In this document: positions 18,120 to 26,783 of the stretch, piece by piece
Position numbering within the stretch: position 1 is the stretch's first letter
Layout of the letters: each line of letters opens with the position of its first letter
Source: Anaerolineales bacterium
GTDB lineage: Bacteria; Chloroflexota; Anaerolineae; Anaerolineales; DRKV01
Reading direction: 5' to 3'
DNA length: 36,449 nt
Assembly: GCA_024763355.1 (NCBI GenBank)
Contig: JANTFR010000005.1
Coordinates: 1 to 36,449 of the forward strand
Notes under the pieces: model-generated
Databases searched by the model: none
The model's input: only the letters and a program-made list of their open reading frames with translations
What the model was told of the DNA's origin: nothing
Made by a program: the position numbers and the translations under genes

Positions 18120-21100
18120 GTATGGCCTGGTCTTTAAACGGATATGTTGTAGCGGTGCTGTTCTCTTTGTTTATCATACTGCCGATAGTCGTTTTCTCCT
18201 GGCGGCGGCGGGATGTCCCCGCGGCTTTGGCCCTGGCCTTTCTTGGGGCGGCTCTGGCAGAATGGGCTGTATTCTACGCTTTGGAATTGGGTAGTCTCCA
18301 AGAATCGTGGCTGTTATTGTTCGTGCGCCTTGAATATGTGGGCATTTCTTTGGTATCCCCTGCGTTCTTTTTGCTGGCCGCCCACCATAGCGGGCGGCTG
18401 GAATGGCTGAAACCTTCCCGAATAGCCGCTCTGCTTGTGCTTCCCGTGGTCAGTATGGTGCTTGTCTGGACGCCGCTTTCTCGCTGGATGTGGTCCAGTG
18501 TGGCAGTGGAACAAGCGGGCGGGCAGATGTTCTTTAACCCCGTGCATGGCTGGTGGTTTGGGGTCCATACCGCATATGCTTATGTGCTCCTGCTGGGGGC
18601 TGCGTGGATGCTGCTGCGCTCTTATCGGGCCCACCCGGATGTGTATCGCGGTCAGGCGCTCAGTCTGCTGGTCGCTGTTCTGGCTCCTTGGGCGGGGAAT
18701 TTGCTTTACCTGACAGGTTTGAATCCCTGGCCGCGCCTGGACCTGACACCTTTTCTGTTCAGCGTTACCGCCGTGGCGATGGCGTATGGCATCTTCCGCT
18801 TCCGTTTGATTGACCTGACGCCGATTGCAGCCGACATCGTTTTGCGTAACATGGGAGAGGGCGTCGTCGTAATCGATTCTGCCAATCGAGTGGTGGATAT
18901 CAACCCGGTGGCTGCCGGTTGGCTGGGGAGTACCCCCCGGCTCTTGCGCGGTGGTCTGGTAGGTGATGTTTTTGCGCCCTGGCCTGATGTGCTGGAGCGT
19001 TTTCGTGCCTTTGAACAAGGCCGCCTGACGTTCAAGATGCAGATAGGCGGAGAGCAGAAGGTTTTTCAGGCGCATGTTTCTTCGTTACGCACCGAACCCT
19101 TTGCCTCCTCTCTGGGACAGGTGCTCATCGTGCGGGATGTCACCTCGGAGCATTTGCTGCGGGAGGAACTGGAGCAGAGCAACCGGGCCCAAAGTGCCTT
19201 AAACGCCTTGCTGCAACTGGCGCAGCGCACTACCTCTTTGACGGATTTTCTGGAGCAGGGGTTGGATACCGTCTTGAGTGTTCCCTGGCTGGCGGTGGAG
19301 CAGAAGGGCGGTATTTTCCTGATGGAGGGAACACCCCCGCATCTGGCATTAAAAGTCAATCGCAATCTGGCGAAGCCTCTGCTGACGCTCTGCCGGCAGG
19401 TCGAAGTAGGTCGTTGTTTGTGCGGGCAGGCGGCTGCTACGGGGGAAATCCAGTTCGTCTCCGATGTGGATGAGCAGCATGAAATTTACTTCGACGGGAT
19501 GCAGCCTCATGGGCACTACAACATTCCCATCAAACGGGAGGAGGACGTCCTGGGGGTGATGGTTTTGTACCTGCCGGCGGGACATGTCAGCCGTCCGGAG
19601 GAGTTGGGTTTTCTGCAATTGGTGGCCGACGCTTTTGCCAACACGATTGAGCAGAAACGCGCCCAAGAAGTTATCCGTCGCCACGCCCTCACCTTTGCGA
19701 GTTTGTCTGAGAGCGTCATTATCACCGACCTGGAGGGGCGTATTCTCGATGCCAACCCGGCGACAGAACACATCTTTGGCTATTCTCGGGATGAATTACT
19801 TGGCCAGCGTTCCGACGTATGGCATCATCCGGACGAGCATGGACGGCTGAGCAGTGAAATCCTGGCTGGCCTGGTGCGCGATGGACATTGGGAGGGGGAA
19901 ATCCGTTTCGTGCGTAAGGACGGGACAATGGGCTGGGCGGGCATCACCGTGGTGCCGCTTCTGGATGATGAGGGGCGGCGGATTGCCTCGATTGGCGTGA
20001 GCCGAGACATCACTGAGCGCAAGAAGGCGCAAATGGCGCTCGAAGCGCAAAAGCGCCTCTTCGAGAATCTTGTTGCAGTGGCGCGAGCAACTACGGCTTA
20101 TCCCACCTTGAAGGCCACGCTGCGTAACGCCCTGGACGTAGCGGTCGAGATTACCGGAGCCGAACGGTCCAGCCTTTTCCTGCTGGACCAGAATTTGCGG
20201 GTTACGGAGAGTATCCTGGCGCGCGGGCAGGTAGGCCAAAGCGAAGCCGATGCCTTGGTTGGGCAGGTGATGGACAAGGGCTTGGCAGGCTGGGTTTCCA
20301 GCCACCGGAAACCCGCACTCATCCCAGATGTGCGTTTCGACGAGCGTTGGGTGACACTGCCCGACCAGCCGTACAAAGCGGCCTCCGTTTTGTCCATTCC
20401 CATTCAGGAGCAGAGACGTTTATTGGGCATTCTTACCCTGGTGCACTCCGAGACGGAACACTTCACAGAAGAACATCTAACCCTCATGGAGGCTGCTGCT
20501 GACCAGATGGCTTTGGCCTTGCGCAATGCCCAGATGTACGAGGAACAATTCCACCTTGCGGAGAAACTGGCCGAGGCTCGAGACGCCGCCGAAGAGGCCA
20601 ATCGAACCAAGGGGATGTTTTTGGCGAATATGAGTCACGAGTTGCGTACCCCTCTCAATGCTATTATTGGCTATAGCGAGTTGTTGGCGGAGGAAATTGC
20701 CGAGGCCGGCTATCCCTACCTGGTGGAGGATGCCAAGCATATCGAGCAAGCCGGACGGCAGTTGCTGGAACTGATTAACGATGTGTTGGACCTTTCCAAA
20801 ATCGAAGCGGGCAAAATGTCGCTGTACGTTGAGCCGTTTGAGATTCCTTCTCTCCTTGCCGAGGTAAGCGATATAGTGCAGCCTTTGATGGATAAGAATG
20901 CCAACAAATTTGCAACCCGTTTCCCCGATGATTTGCCTACCATGTATGCCGACCAGAGCAAGGTGCGCCAGATTTTGCTCAATCTGCTCAGCAACGCGGC
21001 CAAGTTCACCGAAAATGGCCGGGTGACGTTATCTGTGGAATTGGATGATGCACAGCATGTCCGTTTCATTGTCAGCGATACCGGCATAGGCATCTCTCCG

Positions 21101-21295
21101 GAGCAGGTTCAGCAGTTGTTCCGCCCGTTTTCCCAGGCGGATGCTTCTACTAGCCGGAAATATGGCGGTACCGGCCTGGGACTGGCTATCAGTCGCCATT
21201 TCTGTGAGATGATGGGAGGCCGCATTGAGGTGGACAGCACCCCCGAAGAGGGGAGTACTTTCACAGTGTACCTGCCCATCCAGGTGAAGGCCTGA
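18116..21295 (+). CDS. 7TM-sensor histidine kinase with PAS/GAF/PAS/GAF modules
   Basis: Seven-helix N-terminus (HisKA_7TM-like), PAS VVVIDSANRVVDINPVAAGWLG, GAF modules, PAS SVIITDLEGRILDANPATEHIFGYS, FLANMSHELRTPLNAIIGYSELL, GGTGLGLAISRHFCEMMGG; ATGA overlap with upstream gene. Confidence 0.92.
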   Translation: MSMAWSLNGYVVAVLFSLFIILPIVVFSWRRRDVPAALALAFLGAALAEWAVFYALELGSLQESWLLLFVRLEYVGISLVSPAFFLLAAHHSGRLEWLKPSRIAALLVLPVVSMVLVWTPLSRWMWSSVAVEQAGGQMFFNPVHGWWFGVHTAYAYVLLLGAAWMLLRSYRAHPDVYRGQALSLLVAVLAPWAGNLLYLTGLNPWPRLDLTPFLFSVTAVAMAYGIFRFRLIDLTPIAADIVLRNMGEGVVVIDSANRVVDINPVAAGWLGSTPRLLRGGLVGDVFAPWPDVLERFRAFEQGRLTFKMQIGGEQKVFQAHVSSLRTEPFASSLGQVLIVRDVTSEHLLREELEQSNRAQSALNALLQLAQRTTSLTDFLEQGLDTVLSVPWLAVEQKGGIFLMEGTPPHLALKVNRNLAKPLLTLCRQVEVGRCLCGQAAATGEIQFVSDVDEQHEIYFDGMQPHGHYNIPIKREEDVLGVMVLYLPAGHVSRPEELGFLQLVADAFANTIEQKRAQEVIRRHALTFASLSESVIITDLEGRILDANPATEHIFGYSRDELLGQRSDVWHHPDEHGRLSSEILAGLVRDGHWEGEIRFVRKDGTMGWAGITVVPLLDDEGRRIASIGVSRDITERKKAQMALEAQKRLFENLVAVARATTAYPTLKATLRNALDVAVEITGAERSSLFLLDQNLRVTESILARGQVGQSEADALVGQVMDKGLAGWVSSHRKPALIPDVRFDERWVTLPDQPYKAASVLSIPIQEQRRLLGILTLVHSETEHFTEEHLTLMEAAADQMALALRNAQMYEEQFHLAEKLAEARDAAEEANRTKGMFLANMSHELRTPLNAIIGYSELLAEEIAEAGYPYLVEDAKHIEQAGRQLLELINDVLDLSKIEAGKMSLYVEPFEIPSLLAEVSDIVQPLMDKNANKFATRFPDDLPTMYADQSKVRQILLNLLSNAAKFTENGRVTLSVELDDAQHVRFIVSDTGIGISPEQVQQLFRPFSQADASTSRKYGGTGLGLAISRHFCEMMGGRIEVDSTPEEGSTFTVYLPIQVKA

Positions 21296-21329
21296 CCCAG
21301 GGACGTTTTGGTAGCCAGGGTTCCCGAAA

Positions 21330-22361
21330 TCAATTGGGGAGTAATTCAAAAACGGGGAAAGGCTCGCGTATCCCTTTGATGGATACCGGCCCCAAGGGGC
21401 GGTATTGCACTTTCCCCTCTGCCAGCGTACGCGTCCGAGGTCCAAAGACGACCTGTCCGGGATGTGCCATACTTTGCAGGCGATGGGCAATATTCGTGGT
21501 CGTCCCGATGGCCGTGTACGACAGGCGCTCCATCCCCCCCATATTACCCGCTACCACTGGACCGCTGTTCACCCCTATTCCAAAGCGCAGTTCCTCCCCG
21601 GACGGGCTGATGACCGCCAGGCGGCGGGCGCATTCCAGAGCATGGTAGGCGTGTTCAGGCTGTTCTTCGGGGGCATTGAATAAAATCATTACGCCATCTC
21701 CCATGAACTGATTGACCGTCCCGCCGAATTTAGCGGTCTCTGCCAGCACCATCGCCCACAGATGGTTGAGCATAGAGACCACCACTTCGGGCGTGCGCTG
21801 CTCTGCCCACTGCGTGAAGTTGCGTAAATCGGCAAACACCACGCTGACCTCCCGCCGCTCTCCGCCGGGCTGAGCCTTGCGCTCGTCACGCAGCATCTCA
21901 TCCACCACGCTGGAGGGGACGAAACGCCGGATGATGGCGTCTAATTGCCGGCTGGTGCGCTGCAACTGGGCGCTCAGAAGACTGAGTTCGTTTCGGGCCT
22001 GGGTGAGGCGTTGTTCCAGCCGTCCTTCCTCGGTTACGTCTCTGACCAAAAGTAGAATGCCGTTTTGATGGGGGAGCGCTTCCAGGGTGATGTAGGCGAC
22101 CGCGCCATTGGCCTCTCGGCGATGAACGCGTTGGATGATAAGAGGCGTTTGGTTTCCTGACAGCAAGGCGCCCAACGCTTCCTCGCTGCCGATAAATTCC
22201 GGGAACAAATCGCCGATGGATTGCCCCTCCGGTTTTTCTGCCGCATCCCAGAGCCAACGGTGCAGTCCCGGGGAATGCCAGCCCAAGCCCAGGCTGGCGT
22301 CAAACCAGCCGTACTCCACGCCGAGATGGCGCATGATGAGGTCGGGAAGGGAAGTGTTCAT
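21330..22361 (-). CDS. PAS-domain adenylate/guanylate cyclase (class III)
   Basis: EVSVVFADLRNFTQWAEQ, GGTVNQFMGDGVMILFNAPEEQ, GIGVNSGPVVAGNMG, YTAIGTTTNIAHRLQ; PAS-like N-terminus. Start taken as MNTSLPDL. Confidence 0.88.
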   Translation of the reverse strand: MNTSLPDLIMRHLGVEYGWFDASLGLGWHSPGLHRWLWDAAEKPEGQSIGDLFPEFIGSEEALGALLSGNQTPLIIQRVHRREANGAVAYITLEALPHQNGILLLVRDVTEEGRLEQRLTQARNELSLLSAQLQRTSRQLDAIIRRFVPSSVVDEMLRDERKAQPGGERREVSVVFADLRNFTQWAEQRTPEVVVSMLNHLWAMVLAETAKFGGTVNQFMGDGVMILFNAPEEQPEHAYHALECARRLAVISPSGEELRFGIGVNSGPVVAGNMGGMERLSYTAIGTTTNIAHRLQSMAHPGQVVFGPRTRTLAEGKVQYRPLGPVSIKGIREPFPVFELLPN

Positions 22362-22595
22362 GAGTATGTCTCGTTTCTCAAAGTCTTGCGAAAAGTGCAG
22401 AAATGCCCTTGGGCGTGTTCCTGCCCGTTCGCAAGGATGCCGGATACCCATTATACTGTGGATGTGACCGTCACCGCTCTGTGCTTTTTGGGGATGGCAC
22501 TTGAAACGGTTGTTTCTCCCCGTGGATTTGGCGTTTTCCGGTTGTATAATCAACAATTGCACAATGCAAGAAGAGAAACACATCACCATCTGGTC

Positions 22596-23591
22596 ATGGC
22601 ACATAACGGCAAAAAACCTCTTACCGGCGAACTCTACTCCCACAAACTGGAACAAAGGGCTTTTCGAGCCTTGCGGCAGGGCTATGAAACCAATGCCCTT
22701 TACCTGTTTCGGGAAGTGGTGGCGCGTAACCCTGGTAACGTGCGGGCATGGCGCGCTTTGATTGACCTGGAATCCGAAGTGGATGCCAGGGTTGTTGCGG
22801 CCGAACATGTCCTGACGTTGGAGCCTTTCGACGATGAAGTGCGCGCTCGCGTGGATACCTTGCGTCACGAGCAAGAACGGGTTTACCGCCAAAAAAAAGG
22901 TTGGGCGCAGGAACAAGTGGAGCGGGCACAAGAATATGAGCAAAACGGGCAGATGGAGGAGGCCCGCGCTCTCCTGGAGGGGGTAGTGGCCGTTTTTCAG
23001 GATGATGCGCGTGCCTGGCGGATGTTGGCGAAACTGCGCCAGGACGACCTGGACGGCCTCATTGAAGCCCTTGAACAGGTCGTGCGTTGTGACCCGGATG
23101 ACAGCCGTAGCCGCGCTGCACTGGCCCGCTGGCGTTATTTGCGCGAACATCCCCTGAAGTTGGCTGCCTGGTACGAAGAGCAGGGTAATCTGGAACGGGC
23201 TTTGGAGATTTGGCGGCAGCAAACCCTTTACGCCCGTACCCCGCGAGAATGGCGCATGATTTACCACAATGTCCAGCGCCTGGACCGCTTGATGCGTACT
23301 GGAAAGAGTCGCCATTTCCCGCTGCTGGCGGTTTCCTGGCTCACTTTTGTCCCCCTGATTTTGTATTTTATGCTCCTCGGGCTGCAAACGCACCTGAATT
23401 TTGCCGAGGCAACACCCGCCGCCTGGCTTGCTGGGGCGGGGGTATTTCTTGGCGGGCTGTTGTTGGCTGTTTTGTACGTGGACGATGTAGCGCCCGAGGG
23501 CCTGTGGCGCGCCTCCACATTGGCCCGTTGGCTGGTGGGCGCTTTGGGGTGGGGAATATTGCTGATATCTTTTGGATTCTTGTTGTTCTAA
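22596..23591 (+). CDS. TPR-like protein with C-terminal transmembrane segments
   Basis: Repeated helical motifs (ALYLFREVVARNPGNVRAWRALIDLE, ALLEGVVAVFQDDARAWRMLAKLRQ); C-terminal hydrophobic LTFVPLILYFMLLGL, WLAGAGVFLGGLLLAVLYV and LVGALGWGILLISFGFLLF. Confidence 0.75.
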   Translation: MAHNGKKPLTGELYSHKLEQRAFRALRQGYETNALYLFREVVARNPGNVRAWRALIDLESEVDARVVAAEHVLTLEPFDDEVRARVDTLRHEQERVYRQKKGWAQEQVERAQEYEQNGQMEEARALLEGVVAVFQDDARAWRMLAKLRQDDLDGLIEALEQVVRCDPDDSRSRAALARWRYLREHPLKLAAWYEEQGNLERALEIWRQQTLYARTPREWRMIYHNVQRLDRLMRTGKSRHFPLLAVSWLTFVPLILYFMLLGLQTHLNFAEATPAAWLAGAGVFLGGLLLAVLYVDDVAPEGLWRASTLARWLVGALGWGILLISFGFLLF

Positions 23592-23597
23592 GCGGGG

Positions 23598-24977
23598 CTA
23601 TGCGGGGAGGGCGAACAAGAACATCAAGTCGTTGACGTTAGTTTGCGTAGGGCCGGGCTTGAGCAAATCTCCCAAAGCATCGAAAAAATGATAGGCGTCA
23701 TTGCGTCGCAGGAAGTCCTCCGGCGACAAACCGGCCTGCCGGGCGCGGGCCAGCGTTTCTCCCGTTACCACGGCTCCGGCAGCATCGGTGGGGCCGTCCC
23801 CCCCGTCGGTCGCCAGACTGACCAGGACGAGACGGGGCAGCCCTGCCAAGTCGCGCACCGCCCCCAGGGCGAGTTCCTGGTTGCGCCCTCCCAGCCCCTC
23901 GCCGTGCAGGGTGACGGTGGTCTCCCCGCCGGCGACGATGCAGGCCGGGCGGGGGAGCGGGTTCCCGCTGCGATGTACCTCGCCCAGGACGGCCGCCAGA
24001 AAGCGCCCTGCCTCGCGAGCCTCCCCTTGCAGGGCGGTGGTCAGCAGCAGGGTGTGGAATCCCTCCGCCTGGGCCTGCGCCAGCGCGGCGCGGGCCGCCA
24101 GGGGATTATCGCCCACTATCCGGTTGTGTACCCGCTCGAAAATTGGGTCCGTTGCTTTCCCCGTTTCGGGGATTTCCCCCGCCGCGCCGCGCTGCAAGTG
24201 CTCTAGAATTTCCGGCGGGGTGGTCTCCGTCAGGTTGTATCGGCGGAGAATCTCCAGCGCATCTTGAAAGGTGGTCGAGTCGGGGACGGTGGGGCCGGAG
24301 GCAATCACGTCCAGCGGCGAACCGACCACATCGGAGAGAATCAGGGTCAGGACGGTGGCAGGGGCAGCCCAGCGCGCCAGCCCGCCGCCTTTGACCGTAT
24401 CCAGGTGCTTGCGCAGACAGTTGATTTCCCGGATATCCGCCCCACAGGCCAGCAAGCGGCGGGTGAGGTGCTGCAGGGCTTCCAGGGAGATGCCGGGAGC
24501 AGGGGCAGTCATCAGAGCGGAGCCGCCCCCGGAGATGAGGGCGAGTACCAGGTCGTTGGGTCGTGTCTCGGAGAGCAGCGCCCGAATCTGTCGGGTGGCC
24601 TGCACGCCGTCTTCCCCCGGCACAGGATGGGAGGCCTCGTAAAGGCGTACTTGCGGAGGGAGCGCTGCAGCGCCCGCCTGCCCCCGTTTGGTAATCGCAA
24701 TCCCCGCGGATAGCCGCTTCCCCGCGATTTCTGCTGCCGCTTCCGCCATCGGGAGGCTGGCCTTGCCCGTTGCGATGAGGTACACCTGCCCCCCTTCGGC
24801 GGGTTTCCAGACAAAATCCCCGGTGCGCAGGGTGTCGCCCTCCCGTTGCAGTACACGGCGGACGGCTTCGGCGGGGTCCACGGCGTTCAGCGCGGCGGCC
24901 ATAATGCGGCTGACGGCCTTCTCCCAGGAGGATTCGCGCAGGCTGTTGGTGAGCAAGGTTGCGGGGTCGAGATACAT
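23598..24977 (-). CDS. Glycerate 2-kinase (MOFRL family)
   Basis: LALISGGGSALMTAPAPGISLEALQHLTRRLLACGADIREINCLRKHLDTVKGGGLA, VASGPTVPDSTTF-type motif, GGRNQELALGAV, ATDGGDGPTDAAGA. Confidence 0.95.
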   Translation of the reverse strand: MYLDPATLLTNSLRESSWEKAVSRIMAAALNAVDPAEAVRRVLQREGDTLRTGDFVWKPAEGGQVYLIATGKASLPMAEAAAEIAGKRLSAGIAITKRGQAGAAALPPQVRLYEASHPVPGEDGVQATRQIRALLSETRPNDLVLALISGGGSALMTAPAPGISLEALQHLTRRLLACGADIREINCLRKHLDTVKGGGLARWAAPATVLTLILSDVVGSPLDVIASGPTVPDSTTFQDALEILRRYNLTETTPPEILEHLQRGAAGEIPETGKATDPIFERVHNRIVGDNPLAARAALAQAQAEGFHTLLLTTALQGEAREAGRFLAAVLGEVHRSGNPLPRPACIVAGGETTVTLHGEGLGGRNQELALGAVRDLAGLPRLVLVSLATDGGDGPTDAAGAVVTGETLARARQAGLSPEDFLRRNDAYHFFDALGDLLKPGPTQTNVNDLMFLFALPA

Positions 24978-24997
24978 GGTGAGCCTCGTTTGCCGAT

Positions 24998-25030
24998 AAA
25001 AAACGTGCCCGCCTGGGGGCAGGGGGCACG
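24998..25030 (-). terminator. Rho-independent terminator of the small basic-protein gene
   Basis: Minus strand CGTGCCC-(13 nt)-GGGCACG-TTTTTT. Confidence 0.75.
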
Positions 25031-25046
25031 GGAAGGTTTTCTCGGT

Positions 25047-25223
25047 TTATTTGTCCAGGTCTTTCAGGTCGTTGGGCAAATAAACGCTGATGCGCCGGAT
25101 TTTCTCCAAAATGCGCTCTCGTTCTTTGGCATCTTTGGATGTGGCGTACCTGGCTTTGAGTTGATGCAGTTTGGCGCGGCGCTGCCGCTGGCGGCGCAAT
25201 TCTTTATTTCGTATGCGTGACAT
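25047..25223 (-). CDS. Small highly basic protein (58 aa), unknown function
   Basis: MSRIRNKELRRQRQRRAKLHQLKARYATSKDAKERERILEKIRRISVYLPNDLKDLDK; AAGGAGG SD 5 nt upstream of ATG; own terminator. Confidence 0.75.
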   Translation of the reverse strand: MSRIRNKELRRQRQRRAKLHQLKARYATSKDAKERERILEKIRRISVYLPNDLKDLDK

Positions 25224-25288
25224 GCACACCTCCTTGAAAAATGAAATTTGCAACCGTGCAGCCTGCTGTCCATTCGCTTGTTTGCAAT

Positions 25289-25303
25289 AGGTGACCGTCA
25301 CCT
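25289..25303. promoter_or_regulatory. Palindromic putative operator AGGTGACCGTCACCT
   Basis: 15-nt palindrome upstream of 25047-25223; 11-mer core recurs at 22464, 31228 and 31247. Confidence 0.45.
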
Positions 25304-25362
25304 GACAGACTAAACAGTTGCCGAGATTTTATGCTCTCGCTATTGTACCGCAAAGTAGAATC

Positions 25363-25394
25363 AGACTTCCGAAATTTCCGGATTTCGGAAGTCT
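25363..25394. repeat. Intergenic palindrome (AGACTTCCGAAAT family)
   Basis: AGACTTCCGAAAT-TTCCGG-ATTTCGGAAGTCT, perfect 13-bp arms. Confidence 0.85.
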
Positions 25395-25562
25395 TGAGGC
25401 TGGATAGCAGAAAGGGCATGTAATTCCTGTTCGCCGCACCGTGTGGGACAATGCAGGGGCGCAGAAACGCGAAGCAAAGCGGATGGGAAAATGTGTCTTT
25501 TACCGGTGAAGGCGGGACAATTTATGGTATAGTTTTTGAAACTGTTTCCCGGAGGATGCACC

Positions 25563-26723
25563 GTGTCCGTTGAACCCCTTGTTGTGAAAGTTCGTCAACC
25601 CAAACAATCTCGGGTAGGCACCAGTCCCTTGACGCCCGCGCCATCCCCTGTGCTGGTTTTGCTCCACGGAGCAGGGGGGGATGAGATGCAATTGTTTTCT
25701 CTGGCGGATGAAATTGATGACCGCTGGTTGGTGCTGAGCGTGCGCGCCCCCATTGCCCAGGCAAAAGGCGCTTTTGTATGGTACCGGGTTTCCCCTTTTG
25801 ACATTACCAAGGTGAACGAGACGGACATCTTGACCGGCGCGGAGCGGCTGGCGCGCACGCTTCAGGATGCCCTCGCGGCCTGGAGGGCTGACCCTTCTCT
25901 GGTATTCCTGGTGGGGGTAGACCAGGGGGCTACCGTGGCGCTTAACCTGCTTTTGATGTATCCCGCTTTGGCGAGCGGGGTAGCCGCTTTTGCGGGCACT
26001 ACCTGGGATAGTATGCGTTACGCGGTCGCCGACCGGGATGCGTTGAAAGGGAAGCCGCTTTTCCTGGCATATGGGGCGCACGATTCGGTGATTCCCTTGC
26101 AAGTGGCGCGTCAATCCCGCGAGTTTTTCCTCGAATACGAGATGGACGTCACATATCGAGAATATCGCGGCGTAACCCACAACCTGCAAAGCCGTGTATG
26201 GAACGATATGCTGGTCTGGACGGCGGAGCGTATGGAGCGCTTGCAACGCCACAAGCGGCGCGTCCGTTTGCAGGCTCGCCTGGGATACGTCACCCTGCGG
26301 GTGCGGAATTTGGAACGCTCGATGTTGTTTTACCAGCGTTTTTTGGGCTTGCGCCTGGTAGAGCGCGTCGGGCGGGCTTACGTCTTTCTCTCTGGCAGTG
26401 GAAGACACCACGACCTGGCTTTGCTCCACGTCGGCACCGATGCGCTGGACCAACCCGCCGGCACGATAGGGGTCTTGGAAATAGCCTTTGAAGTGCCGGA
26501 CCAGGAGGCGTTTGCCCAGGTGTATCGCAAACTTGATGAGGCTCGCCTGCCCGTCAAAGCGATTGACCGCCTGATTGCCTGGGAACTGCGATTTAGCGAC
26601 CCGGATGGCAACCGCGTTGTGGTGTATTGCGATAACCGGGACTTGCCCGGCGCGTCCGATTTGTGGCAGGGGCGCGATTTGCCCTTGCCGCGGGGGAAGA
26701 TTTTCTCTGCCTTGGGGGATTGA
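25563..26723 (+). CDS. Alpha/beta hydrolase (esterase/phospholipase-like) fused to a VOC/glyoxalase-like domain
   Basis: N-term VLVLLHGAGGDEMQLFSLADEI ... VFLVGVDQGATVALNLLL ... GAHDSVIPLQVARQSREFF; C-term LGYVTLRVRNLERSMLFYQRFLGLRLVERVG ... ELRFSDPDGNRVVVYC. GTG start with GGAGG upstream. Confidence 0.88.
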   Translation: MSVEPLVVKVRQPKQSRVGTSPLTPAPSPVLVLLHGAGGDEMQLFSLADEIDDRWLVLSVRAPIAQAKGAFVWYRVSPFDITKVNETDILTGAERLARTLQDALAAWRADPSLVFLVGVDQGATVALNLLLMYPALASGVAAFAGTTWDSMRYAVADRDALKGKPLFLAYGAHDSVIPLQVARQSREFFLEYEMDVTYREYRGVTHNLQSRVWNDMLVWTAERMERLQRHKRRVRLQARLGYVTLRVRNLERSMLFYQRFLGLRLVERVGRAYVFLSGSGRHHDLALLHVGTDALDQPAGTIGVLEIAFEVPDQEAFAQVYRKLDEARLPVKAIDRLIAWELRFSDPDGNRVVVYCDNRDLPGASDLWQGRDLPLPRGKIFSALGD

Positions 26724-26737
26724 TGGCGCGATGTACG

Positions 26738-26770
26738 AGACTTCCGAAGTCTTCAAGACTTCGGAAGTCT
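26738..26770. repeat. Nested palindrome (AGACTTCCGAAGTCTT family)
   Basis: AGACTTCCGAAGTCTT-C-AAGACTTCGGAAGTCT, perfect 16-bp arms. Confidence 0.9.
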
Positions 26771-26783
26771 GATGAAGCCTCGC

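Noticed and set aside
22464-22474. CRP/FNR binding site
   Set aside because: GTGACCGTCAC has a 3-nt centre instead of the 6-nt spacing of CRP; no CRP-like gene in the window
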